Shown piece after piece: positions 38,211-49,466 of a stretch of DNA of 64,000 nucleotides. The stretch's first letter is position 1. Each line of letters begins with the position of its first letter. The translations under genes and the position numbers were made by a program. The stretch lies in assembly GCA_034440575.1 (NCBI GenBank), contig JAOTOL010001389.1, positions 399,501 through 463,500 on the forward strand, given 5' to 3'. The notes beneath the pieces were generated by a model. The model worked only from the letters and a program-made list of their open reading frames with translations. It made no database searches and was not told the origin of the DNA. This DNA comes from Imbricaverruca yamaguchii (taxonomy: Eukaryota > Arthropoda > Thecostraca > Neoverrucidae).

Positions 38211-38315
38211 GTACGTACCGCTTCACATCACTCGGAATCACACACTGCACGTGGGTCTCGCGGCCCACGTGCGCTTCGTGGCTCACATGTGCTTCTCACC
38301 GCTGGTAGCTCTTAA

Positions 38316-40490
38316 CGCCGTGACCTCCGCGGCTCTCGTAGTTTTCATGTTTATTGTGGCTAGATATCGGACGGACTCCGGGCGTTGCAAGAGGAGGAAT
38401 AGACGCACTGGTCAAACGGCATCCAGTGCAGCACCATCGAGATCAGATGATGGCGTTGAGTCCGTACCGTTGTAATGCTGGGAAGGCGTGACAGCTCAGG
38501 GGGCTGCAATTCGATAAGCGTCGAAGGCTGCCTGTCTCTATTGCTACCTGGCCACATATCCCAGCACAGCTAATTAGTGTTCGGAAACGCGGCAGGGGTC
38601 AAAGTAGCAGCGGGACCACCTACCGTGTGCAAGGTGCCCCGGGTTCAAACGCAAGGTCAGAGGCACACTTCTCTCCACGCTAGTTGTTGGAAATATCGCA
38701 AAAGCCCGTTGGGCAAACTCGAGCCACCACGCCCTGGCAGCCAGGGAGGTTAATTGAAGGTCCAGCTGGTGAGATATCTGACTGGTTTAAACTGGAGAGT
38801 AAACCAGAAATGAATGGAAGAATAATGGTGGAATAAAAAGGTAGGAAATGAGGCATTATGTACCCCATCGTTGTCTTACGACACGCATTTGCCATATCGT
38901 ATGTATGCTGCATTAGGGCGAGACCCGGACGTGTGTCTCTCATATGTACATAAAACAAGGTCATGTGAACATTTGAATAACCCAAGCGATGCGATCCGAC
39001 CCCATCCATTCAACTTGACCAGACCATCGCGTGTTCAGGTCCTTCACAACATGTGCTGCAGTGTGGCCCTCACCATAGTGATGGTCATTGCAACCCACCG
39101 GATATATTTTTCCGCGACCGTGTAAAAGTAACAAGCGTTAGCGCGCTGACGCTTGGTGAAGCTGATCGGACATCCTTTGTCGACCGCATGGTATACGAAA
39201 TTTGGAAAAGTTTGATCAGGTTACTGAACTATGACGTCCATACGAGTGAACATAGACCGTTTTTCTGTTGAATTAACGGAAATGAACTTAGTTCATCGCA
39301 ATCAAATTGTCAATGTTAGAGGTGACAGACAAGAGTTCAATGTTAGGGGTGATAAAGAGTTCATCTGACTTGCATGGGCCAATGGTCATTGTAAGACCAT
39401 TTGACGTCGTTGACCTACCTTGACCTCCAACGACCTTTTCACAGGCTGAGTCATTATCGTATGAGCTGAAGCGCTGAAGCTGAACTTTTACCCTTTTTGC
39501 TACCCTTGGGTACAAGAAAGTAGTGTTTTGAGTCATTGCTACAAAGGTTTCGATATGGAATGAACATTTCCACCTCATCTACCTTGATCTATGAGCTGGA
39601 CGCACACATTGAACGCACACATTGAATATCGCACATACTTAGTGTTTGATTGATTATTTGGGCTTAAGGGCGCGCCGACTACAAGGTCATTTAGCGCCCA
39701 TACATACTTAGTGTCACAGTATAGTGGGTGATAGCATACGAAACATTTCAGGTGCGTATCAGCTATTGGTCTCACACATCGAAAGACAAATGCGAAAATC
39801 GCTGATTTTTTTCCCGACAAACTAACTTCTAAATCGATGTGGGAGTTCGAGCAGTGACCGAGTTGTCAAAATCAAGTTCCGAACGCGAGATCTCGTCGCG
39901 CGAAATAGACAGTTTTTCATGTCTCCTGCATTATCATTTTGACAATGCTGAGGAGGATGCAGCCTCCTCCTTGCACTGAGAATAAAAGCAAAATGCCTTT
40001 CACGGGCGAATAACAAATCATGCAATCTTCATCAAAAATGATACGTGTTCTATATATTTGATTTTGACCATCTCCCATCCCCACGCTTCATTTGCAACAG
40101 CACTCGCAATTCTTCTTCAAGGGAAGTGTTCGTCGCGACACCTACCAGGTCCGCACAGCTGGCCGTGGAGTTGGCACCGCAGCTGGTCGCCAGCTGGCGC
40201 GGAGTACACTCATGTACGTTGTTGAGTCGCTGCTGCAACGGTAGAACGACACTGGATCGTCACAATAGAACAGCCAGCGGCCTGATTCAATTACAACACA
40301 TTGCGACGGAGTCGGTCTGTAATGGCGACATGATTGCTGTCAGCACCAAATAGTGTCTCCGTCTACAATGTCTTCGATATCTGGTAACGCTTGCTTGCTC
40401 CCTCCCCCTTCCACACACACACACGGATTTCGGCTACCTTGATGGCATCTGCTCAGTCTGCTCCGACTCAGAGCCGCCCTGTTGGTGAAC
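38316..40490. other. Unassigned part of Bok intron 2
   Basis: No gene recognised. A motif at 38628-38660 (GTGCCCCGGGTTCAAACGC) resembles a tRNA B box and may mark a SINE fragment. Confidence 0.35.
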
Positions 40491-41038
40491 TCGGGCACAC
40501 CTGACGGCGGCGTACCTGGTGCACTGACGGCGGCGTACCTGGCGCACTGACGGCGGCGTACCTGGCGCACTGACGGCGGCGTACCTGGCGCACTGACGGC
40601 GGCGTACCTGGCGCACTGACGGCGGCGTACCTGGCGCACCTGACGGCGGCGTACCTGGCGCACTGACGGCGGCGTGCCTGGTGCACCTGACGGCGGCGTG
40701 CCTGGTGCACCTGACGGCGGCGTACTTGACGCACCTGACGGCGGCGTACCTGGTGCACTGACGGCGGCGTACCTGGTGCACCTGACGGCGGCGTACCTGG
40801 TGCACTGACGGCGGCGTACCTGGCGCACTGACGGCGGCGTACCTGGTGCACCTGACGGCGGCGTACCTGGTGCACCTGACGGCGGCGTACCTGGTGCACC
40901 TGACGGCGGCGTACCTGGTGCACTGACGGCGGCGTACCTGGTGCACTGACGGCGGCGTACCTGGCGCACTGACGGCGGCGTACCTGGCGCACCTGACGGC
41001 GGCGTATCTGACGTACCTGACGGCGGCGTATCTGACGC
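40491..41038. repeat. 23/24-bp minisatellite, about 23 copies
   Basis: The unit contains CTGACGGCGGCGTACCTGG then YGCAC. Copies of 23 and 24 bp are interleaved, differing by one C in CACTGA/CACCTGA. The alternation of period switches frames along the array and yields minus-strand ORFs up to 358 codons. Confidence 0.95.
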
Positions 41039-41040
41039 AT

Positions 41041-41625
41041 GACCTGCCGCCACTGTGGTGCCAGCGGCCGTCCATCAGACCAGTCGGGTGGCAGCTGGCA
41101 GTGACCGGTCGTGACCTGCCCTCCACTGTGGTGCCGGCGGCCGTCCACCAGACCAGTCGGGTGGCAGCTGGCAGTGACCGGTCGTGACCTGCCGCCACTG
41201 TGGTGCCAGCGGCCGTCCACCAGACCAGTCGGGTGGCAGCCGGCAGTGACCGGTCGTGACCTGCCGCCACTGTGGTGCCAGCGGCCGTCCACCAGACCAG
41301 TCGGGTGGCAGCTGGCAGTGACCGGTCGTGACCTGCCGCCACTGTGGTGCCAGCGGCCGTCCACCAGACCAGTCGGGTGGCAGCCGGCAGTGACCGGTCG
41401 TGACCTGCCCTCCACTGTGGTGCCAGCGGCCGTCCACCAGACCAGTTGGGTGGCAGCTGGCAGTGACCGGTCGTGACCTGCCCTCCACTGTGGTGCAGGC
41501 GGCCGTCCACCAGATCAGTCGGGTGGCAGCTGGCAGTGACCGGTCATGACCTGCCCTCCACTGTGGTGCAGGCGGCCGTCCACCAGACCAGTCGGGTGGC
41601 AGCTGGCAGTGACCGGTCATGACCT
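41041..41625. repeat. 72-bp minisatellite, 8 copies, adjoining the 23-bp array
   Basis: The unit begins GACCTGCCGCCACTGTGGTG, continues with CGGCCGTCCACCAGACCAGT, and ends GTGACCGGTCGT. Copies start at 41041, 41113, 41186 and 41258. It begins exactly where the neighbouring array ends. Confidence 0.95.
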
Positions 41626-43074
41626 GCCGCCGCCCGCCGCCGTTCGTATATCACGAATACGCTAGCCCCATATAAATCCAATTGATATGTTGGCCCGTCT
41701 CCAAATCGGGACGGCGTCGCAGCGGTCCGTGCACCTCAGGTGCTGCGCCCGTCACACTCGGAAGTGACGTCACAGACTCCGTGCGATAATTCTGCGCGCA
41801 CAATATTAATCATTACATTTCAAATACAGGCGTTAAATACATACATACATTAAAGTGCCACTAACTATCATCGCAACCACAACATTATTGTGCCACCATT
41901 CTTCATTCCATTCCATACTATCCGAACTCGAATGGTGTCCCGTCCGTCGATCCCATCAGGGGCAGGGGAGCCGGGCTGCTTGGCTTCAAGCGGTCACCTT
42001 GGGCGGTCACATGACCGTGATTCGTACGGGTCGAGGCTTATTCAGCGTCGGTTGCGACACGTGAACGGAGGTCAGCGTCGGCTGGGGGACGCGAGTGGAG
42101 TGGTATGCTACGTGCGCGCGCGGGACGAACGCTCGAACTAACGCAAACTATAACTACAACTACAACTACTACCAGTAATCTACAACTTACCGGTGCTATA
42201 GGCTTACAATAGCTCTAGCATCAAAAGGGGACTAATATTCACAGAGTGCCGTGGAACTGCCTGAACTCGTCGAAAGGTAAGCCCGGCTTCCGTGATTGCG
42301 CATTTATATTGTGTTTCCCCGTGTCCATTACCTGCTACTGCCTATTGCATAATACCTCACTCGCCTAATAATTTCCTGGACTAATCCGACACGAAAACAA
42401 ATAATTTCTTACGAACACAATTCAACTTCAACGCCATCGATATCATATATATTTGTGTATGGTTCACGAAATAATTATTACACTCCGGCTCGGCGGCTCG
42501 TGGGCACCTGGCTCCGTGATGACGTCACCGACTCCGGCTCGGCGGCCCCGGGTATCTCGTAATGGCGTCACGGGCTCCGGTTCGGCAACCCGCCCCAAAG
42601 GGTGTTCAGTTCGATTGTAGCGTAATCTAGTTGGGCTATATTTCGACGCTATTTTAGGTGAATTTGGTAGCTATCTGGGCTTTAGGACACTGTGACAGCA
42701 GCAGTCACAATGCGGCCATCGACGTTCAGTGGTTTGCCATGAATTATATTTAATATATGTATTCACGCACCAGGCAAGTAATCGCTGATTAGCATTGATC
42801 CAAGGGATGATGTCAGACAAGCTTGCACGAGTTTCAGGCATTGATTTCAGATTCCTTATTGAGGTGAGGGTGAACGGGAATTGGGTAGCGTGTCCATAGC
42901 ACACGAATTACCGATTCCCAGTGGTTAAATCGAGCTTGAATATAGCGGGCGCGTATTCCTTTCGGTAAGAGGTCTTTCGCGCATGAATGAATCTTCCCGC
43001 GTTGTTGAATAGGTTTGGACCTCTCCATTGATCGAAGTAACAATGCAATAATTACACGTGTGTCTGTTGTGTCT

Positions 43075-43470
43075 GATCTGAGACTGTCCATCATGTCTGT
43101 GGTGAGGCTGTCCACTACGTCTGTGGTGAGACTGTCGATCACATCTGCGGTGAGACTGTCCATCACGTCTGTGGTGAGGCTGTCCACTACGCCTGTGGTG
43201 AGACTGTCCATGACATCTGCGATGAGACTGTCCATCACGTCTGTGGTGAGACTGTCCATCACGTCTGTTGTGAAACTGTCCATGACGTCTGTGGTGAGAC
43301 TGTCCATCATGTCTGTGGTGAGGCTGTCCATCATGTCTGTGGTGAGACTGTCCATCACCTCTGTGGTGAGACTGTCCATCACGTCTGAGGTGAGACTGTT
43401 CATCACGTCTGTGGTTAAACTATCCATCATGTCTGCGGTGAGACTGTCCATCCGGTCCGCGGTAAGACCC
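43075..43470. repeat. 24-bp minisatellite, about 16 copies
   Basis: Unit ATCACGTCTGTGGTGAGACT then GTCC. The length is a multiple of three; open on both strands (MDSLTTDV and LSITSVVR readings). Confidence 0.95.
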
Positions 43471-44035
43471 GCTGTTAGTGTTTGCTGATGGTGGCCGAGG
43501 CGGCGTGCTTGTGATCTACTTCTCGGCGGTTTACCCCGCTCACCTGCAGCGTCGCTCTCACCGGGTACCGTACACAGTCGTGAAATCCTACCCACCCCCA
43601 CCCTGGTCGAGTGTCGTGCTCGACTCCAGCTACCATCGCGTCACGACCGTGCGCAGCAAACGACCCTCGAAACAACTTAATTACACACTTCCGCCGGAGC
43701 GTGGTGCCACGCGTGGCTTTCCTACGAGTTTTAATTCTCCATCGCGCTTTCTTGTCACGAAATGAATGAGTGCATGCACTGATGAGGGCTCTTGGGTTAC
43801 CCCGGCGTCAGCGGTTAGTCACGACACGAACGTAGTGTTGTGCAAAAACAGCTACGTAGTGACGTGGAAGTGTTGTACAAAAACAGCTCTCCATAGCCAA
43901 GGTGTCCAGCCATTGGTGGATGATTAAGAAAACGTTGGCGTGCCATGAGAGCAAAAGCTGTCAACGATAACATGACAAAGCCTGGCCCTTTTCGACAAAC
44001 TTTGCCTGGGGACATTTGCCAGGCATGCCACATGG

Positions 44036-44282
44036 CAAGGGCGGATCCAGAAACCTAGTTCTGCATCGATTTGGAGTGGGGGAGGAGGAGATATACAGAC
44101 AAATTCTTCGGACTAAAAGTGTACGATTTAGATATAAATAATTTGTCGGTTTTGCTTTAGAAACATTTACTCCATACAATGTCTCATATTCAGAAAATGC
44201 AAGCTTAGTCCAAATATCGACAAATTCCCCCATTTGAAGGATGCCATAGCTCCTATCCCCCCACCCCTTGGATCCGCCAATG
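44036..44282. mobile_element. hAT-like MITE with 8-bp target duplication (247 bp)
   Basis: Terminal inverted repeats CAAGGGCGGATCCAG (left) and, reading the right end inward, CATTGGCGGATCCAAG. Flanks are CCACATGG (44028-44035) and CCATATGG (44283-44290), 7 of 8 identical, the 8-bp duplication expected of hAT transposons. The interior has no transposase. Non-autonomous, inserted in Bok intron 2. Confidence 0.65.
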
Positions 44283-44654
44283 CCATATGGGATTCTTCAT
44301 CTATTAGTTGAGCTCCAGTTTAGGTTCAACTCCATATTTTCTTCTGCGCTTTAATCACTCGTCACTTGAGCCTGACCATTTTCAAGCGCCAAGGATTGGT
44401 GACATGCAATTTCCAACAGCAGTGTTCAGTTCAGAGCTGTCACCCGGCATTCCCTTTCCGCCTAGAGAAGAACAGAGTCGGCGTGAAGCCCAACAAATGC
44501 GAGCGACCTAAATCAGTATCGCAGTCAAGGGAGAGACGAAGGGAGTAGATGATCATTTTCCTTCAGGCGGTTTGTTCTCCCTTTCTCCTAAAGGACTGGA
44601 TCAGAGCTTAGCCACTCTTCCATCATTGGCTTGCTTTGGAAGCCTTCCATAGGA

Positions 44655-45320
44655 AGCTCACGCGTCGGACTAACGGCCGCCTCAATCACGGCCCGAATTC
44701 ATGCGTGACGGCCGCCTCAGTCACGGCCCAACTTCACGTGTGACGGCCGCCTCAGTCACGGCCCAACCCTTCACGTGTGACGGCCTCCTCAGTCACGGCC
44801 CAACTTCACGTGTGACGGCCGCCTCAGTCACGGCCCAACTTCACGTGTGACGGCCGCCTCAGTCACGGCCCAACTTCACGTGTGACAGCCGCCTCAGTCA
44901 CGGCCCAACTTCACGTGTGACGGCCGCCTCAGTCACGGCCCAACTTCACGTGTGACAGACCGCCTCAGTCACGGCCAACGTGTGACGGCCGCCTCAGTCA
45001 CGGCCCAACTTCACGTGTGACGGCCGCCTCAGTCACGGCCCAACTTCACGTGTGACGGCCGCCTCAGTCACGGCCCAACTTCACGTGTGACGACCGCCTC
45101 AGTCATGGTCCGACTTCATGCGTGACGGCCGCCTCAGTCATGGTCCGACTTCATGCGTGACGGCCGCCTCAGTCATGGTCCAACTTCATGCGTGACGGCC
45201 GCCTCAGTCACGGCCCAACTTCACGTGTGTCGGCCGTCTCAGTCACGGCCCAACTTCACGTGTGACGGCCGCCTCAGTCACGGCCCAACTTCACGTGTGA
45301 CGGCCGCCTCAGTCACGGCC
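44655..45320. repeat. 35-bp minisatellite, about 19 copies
   Basis: The unit contains ACTTCACGTGTGACGGCCGC and CTCAGTCACGGCCCA. Each standard unit carries the palindrome CACGTG. Some copies are truncated (about 44955-44990). Confidence 0.95.
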
Positions 45321-45356
45321 CACCGTGATGCATCACGGTGTGACGGCAGACCGTCA
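45321..45356. other. Perfect 20-bp palindrome plus small inverted repeat
   Basis: CACCGTGATGCATCACGGTG (45321-45340) is a perfect palindrome, directly followed by TGACGGCAGACCGTCA, a 6-bp stem with 4-nt loop. It sits at the end of the 35-bp array. Confidence 0.85.
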
Positions 45357-45482
45357 CGAGCTTCAGGACGCGCGCCGCCTCTGTCGTGATCGGTGCCGAG
45401 ACCGAGGTAATCGCCACTGCCCGGCTAATGGCAGCCTCGTGACCGACGGCGTGTACCATCCGAGGTCACGTCAGGTCTGGCG

Positions 45483-45780
45483 AGACCACACAGCCAGCTG
45501 ACAGACCACACAGCCAGCTGACAGATCACACAGCCAGCTGACAGACCACACAGCCAGCTGACAGACCACACGGCCAGCTGACAGACCACACGGCCAGCTG
45601 ACAGACCACACAGCCAGCTGACAGACCACACAGCCAGCTGACAGACCACACAGCCAGCTGACAGACCACACAGCCAGCTTGCAAACCACATAGTCAGCTG
45701 ACTGAGGAGATACAGCCAGCTGACTGATGCCACGCAGTCAGCTGACAAGACAACATAGCCAGCTGACTGAGAGCACACAG
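45483..45780. repeat. 20-bp minisatellite (CAGCTG-containing)
   Basis: About 10 near-perfect copies of ACAGACCACACAGCCAGCTG, then diverged copies up to about 45780. Confidence 0.95.
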
Positions 45781-46339
45781 TCCGTCGGATCCTTGGGAGC
45801 CACGTGAAACACTGGGGATCTCGTGGGGCCACACATCCGACTGCAAGATCACGGGCTGACCTCTTGGCCAGGTTGCCCACCCAGGTCGCGTGAAGCCTCA
45901 CCACGGAACGAGCTACCGACGCCGGTGAACTTTTAACGAGCGCACCGATGGCAACGGGTGGATTTAGAGGCTCCAAAGCAGTGAGATGATTTCAATGCGG
46001 CCCAGTTCTATGCATGCATAAGGCACCGCGTGACCGGATAGTTTTCATGCATTTTATGGAGCCAGCTTCATTGAATTTTTACAAGCGTTTTAACGACATG
46101 TCTGACACCTTTATATGCAATGAATCTGTCATCACGGGTGTACCTGTCTGATATTTATGATGCTTATTTGTCAGCTTGCTTCTACTTTCAGGTCAGGTGA
46201 TGGTATCATGCTAACCCTCATGACCCTTCCGTGTGCTTCTGCGCTCACAGTAACATGTCCATATTTTTAACGGAAAAAACCTCGGATCATGCTACACCTG
46301 GCCGGTCCCGAGCACCGTCATGGGTATTTATATTAATGT

Positions 46340-46342
<3 letters not shown>

Positions 46343-46370
<28 letters not shown>
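46343..46370. repeat. (AT)n microsatellite
   Basis: About 28 bp of AT repeat. Confidence 0.9.
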
Positions 46371-46373
<3 letters not shown>

Positions 46374-46920
46374 ACTGGATAAGCGGATGCATGCAATCTG
46401 GATGTAAGCCCGATAACCCTACGATATGAGGCGCACAGTTCCGTCACCCATGCATGGGACGCTGCCCGAGCACCCATACCGCTACACCCACGCGTCGGAC
46501 ACCGCCCCGGAGGCTGACCTGACGCCCGGGTGCAGGTCAGCACCGTTGTCCGCCGCTGCTGACCTGGGCTCGACTCTCACGGTCGGGTGCTGTGGAGGCG
46601 GCTCGATCGAGTGGCCGTCACGTCAGATCTGGCTGGCGGCCGACCGTAACGCGGCCGGATCGGCCGATCGCAGAGCTAATCACGGGCCGGCGCCGGACCG
46701 ATGGCCGGCTGCCACGACATCTTCCGGCCGCCGCCGCCGCCGCCGCCGCCCTGCTCAGCGCCAGTTCGCAGAAAGAAGCACACCGAGACGGTCGGCTGAT
46801 GGGCCAGTCCTTCGCTACCCAACGTGAAGTAGAGGCGGTAGGGGGGGGCGGCCACGGGTGGCAGAGGCGGGCTGAAGGATGCTGTCAGACCAAGCAGTTC
46901 TGGGTGGCAGAGACATCCTA

Positions 46921-46984
46921 TCAGAGCGGAAACCACAGCAGATACGGTCGGGTAGCACCGTATCTGCTGTGGTTTCCGCCCTGA
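46921..46984. other. Long perfect hairpin (23-bp stem, 8-nt loop)
   Basis: Arm GCGGAAACCACAGCAGATAC plus GGT (46926-46948), loop CGGGTAGC (46949-46956), exact complement 46957-46979. Pairing extends outward by TCAG/CTGA across one mismatch, giving 28-nt arms. The stem is shorter than a usual pre-miRNA. Confidence 0.9.
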
Positions 46985-46989
46985 CAGCT

Positions 46990-47390
46990 CTGGCAGAGAC
47001 CGGCCGTAGTGTCAGGTGGCTCAGGCAGAGACCGACTGGAAGGTCAGGTGGCTGTGTCAGGGTCCGGCTGAAGGGTCAAGAGGCTGTGGTAGAGACCGGC
47101 TGGAGGGTCAGGTGGCTGTGACAGAGACCGACCGGGGGGTCAGGTGGCGTGACAAAGACCGGCTGGAGGGTCAGATGGATGTGGCAGAGACCGACTGGAA
47201 GGTCAGGAGGCTGCGGCAGGGACCGGCTGAAGGGTGAGGAGGCTGCAGCAGAGACCGTCTGGAGGGTCAGGTGGCTGTGGCAGAGACCGGCTGGAGGGTC
47301 AGGTGGCTGTGGCAGAGACCGAATGGCGAACCAGGAGGCTGCGGCAGAGAGAGGCCGGCTGGTGGACCAGGAGGCTGTGTCAGGGTGAGC
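46990..47390. repeat. 32-33 bp tandem repeat, about 12 copies
   Basis: Recurring GAGACCGGCTGGAGGGTCAG and GTGGCTGTGGCA variants, starting just after the hairpin. Confidence 0.88.
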
Positions 47391-48637
47391 GCAGCCAAAG
47401 GGAATCCGATCTGGCTGGCTGCGGACATTGAGCATTTCCGGCCGGGTGCACGACTGTGAGCCATCACGCGCGCAAACTGGGTCATCCCTGACGGGACACG
47501 AGCCAGACCTGCCCAGCCGCCCGGGTCCAGGCACGGTGATGCTGCATCTTCTCGCTCCGCTTTGTTTTGTTAATATGTAGAGTTAATTTCTGCTCGTTAA
47601 GATCGTACAGTGAGCTTGCTATTTACCTCGCCCGGCGAGATGATATGGAGGAATGTTCTCGAGTTTCATAAACTTATGAGCCTAGAATTGGGGAATCTGT
47701 TTGGTAGAATGGCAGGGTCAGTGGATAAGTAAACTAGATGTTTTAGACGTGGCTAGCCCTGCAACTTATCATATGCGCAAATTATCTGTGATTTTGCAAT
47801 TGTTCGAAAAGCTTAATTGTGTCGGCTTTATATTCACCCAATATCTGTAGTAATGAGGCAAGTGCATGTTGATATTTATGTTTGCATGCTTACCGCCAAG
47901 AGTGAAGCATAGTGTCGTTCCGAATTTCAAGTTCTTCAACTTTCGTAGCACACCAATCCGCCGCTGGGATCCCGTGTCGGGCCGACAGAGCATCCCGACA
48001 AAAGGGGGGAGGGCGCAGGCTGCATGTGAGGCAATTTCTTTTCGATCAACGTCCCGGAACTGGGTCGTACAGAAACTAGCCTTTAAAATCCCATGCATTA
48101 TTCTTTCTGGACAACAGTTGTCACAAATTCCGAGCTTAATAATACGATTCATCTGAAGAGGCAGGTTGCCGATGGTTGCCGCAAAAACTATGCTAGTCGA
48201 AAATAGTGGTATTGGTGGATAGGTGATAAAGCCGTTGGAGTACGAATTTAATTGGTGTACCGTATTTGCACGCAGTACGGTGCCGTTATTTAATAAGCAT
48301 ATCCTTGCGTACTAATCGTGCTCGGAATGTGCTGCAACACCTTCAATGCAGTGAGTTTTACGAAAACGTTCTGCTGACTTCTAAACAAGAAAGGTGTCCG
48401 GAAAGATCAGTACGGGGGATTCAAATGTAATTCATGCAATTCCGAGACAAAGGAAAGTACTCATCTTAGGCTTGACCGATTTATCCTCAATTCCTGAAAG
48501 CCAAAGGCAGCTATGACCACCAGTATGCCGAAATTATTAGTTTAAGGCATGTGGTGGCTCTGGCGTTAAAAAAAATGCCGGTGAAGTACTGAGGAAGGAA
48601 AAAGTCGTACAACTGAAATCTGATTTTCTTGTTTGAG

Positions 48638-48926
48638 GGAATGCAACTGCCGTTGTGTTTCGATCTCCACATCATGGAAGTAAACAGCAGGAAATCCAAG
48701 GCAGGCACAGTGGGTGCTTTGGGCAAGAAAACCAAAATAGCCGCTATTTGTTATCAGGTATTCTTCTCATGCTATCTCTTGTGTACACCTGAAATTATTG
48801 TTTTCAGATATATCTAAGGATGCATTCGTATCCACGATTATTCTTTCTTCGCTTGGTGCACTGATTTCCGAAAACATGGTCAAGCTACAGCAAGTGCTGG
48901 ATGCCCGAGCTATCTCAGCTACTTGA
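48638..48926 (+). CDS. Candidate nested two-exon coding fragment, function unknown
   Basis: Possible exon A 48638-48757 follows an acceptor-like TTTTCTTGTTTGAG and ends in CAG^GTATTC. A 50-bp intron-like segment (48758-48807) ends in ATTATTGTTTTCAG. Exon B runs 48808-48923 with TGA at 48924-48926. With phase-1 joins both exons are open: HHGSKQQEIQGRHSGCFGQE in A and DISKDAFVSTIILSSLGALI in B. The stop is followed by more open sequence (VPAEEKGIEV), so a pseudogene is equally possible. I recognise no family. The weak point is that no upstream exon or start codon was found. Confidence 0.25.
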
Positions 48927-49466
48927 GTGCCCGCTGAAGAAAAAGGCATTGAAGTGACTCGATTTAAAGGGGTGTTACCAATTTATAAAGTTGATGCTGA
49001 ATGTATTATCGGATGGGCCCTCCGCTGCGGAAATTAAAGACGCGCACAATTTAACTGATTGTACCTCTAGCACGACCGCACTTCTCAACTTGATGCATGA
49101 CCTGCCCCTGCAAATAAGCTTCGTCCGACCTGGTTGAGCTCTCTGCTCTCTGGTCAGAGAGTCGGACGGCGGTCGGCCTTTGTCTGACGTCACACTTGGC
49201 AAGACGACCGGCTGCTAACAGGGCCAGTGGACAGTAATGGACAGGACAGCAACCACTGTCGCAACGCAGACACATAAGAGACTGAGTGCGACAGATATGT
49301 TTTATTGTTTCACACAGCGTTGCCTTTATGGCGGCCGCCGTTGGCTGGTCGTTACGCTGCAGGGCCCTTCTCCGTCGCGTCAGCTGACGACGCGGCAATT
49401 ACGGCGCGCCGCCGGCAATTGTTGACGCGCCGGTTATCACCGGCAGCCACCCCACTTGTCGGAGGT

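Noticed and set aside
39640..39735. Reading NDLVVGAPLSPNNQSN on the minus strand (within 39575-39820)
   Set aside because: Looks like a dispersed repeat rather than a gene, but I found no second copy in the window and cannot name it.
40340..41620. Minus-strand ORFs of 237, 315 and 358 codons
   Set aside because: By-products of the 23/24-bp and 72-bp arrays; three frames are open at once.
46426..46984. Plus-strand ORFs of 130 and 133 codons
   Set aside because: Arg/Ala-rich readings of GC-rich DNA with (CGC)n; one runs through the hairpin, and no domain is visible.
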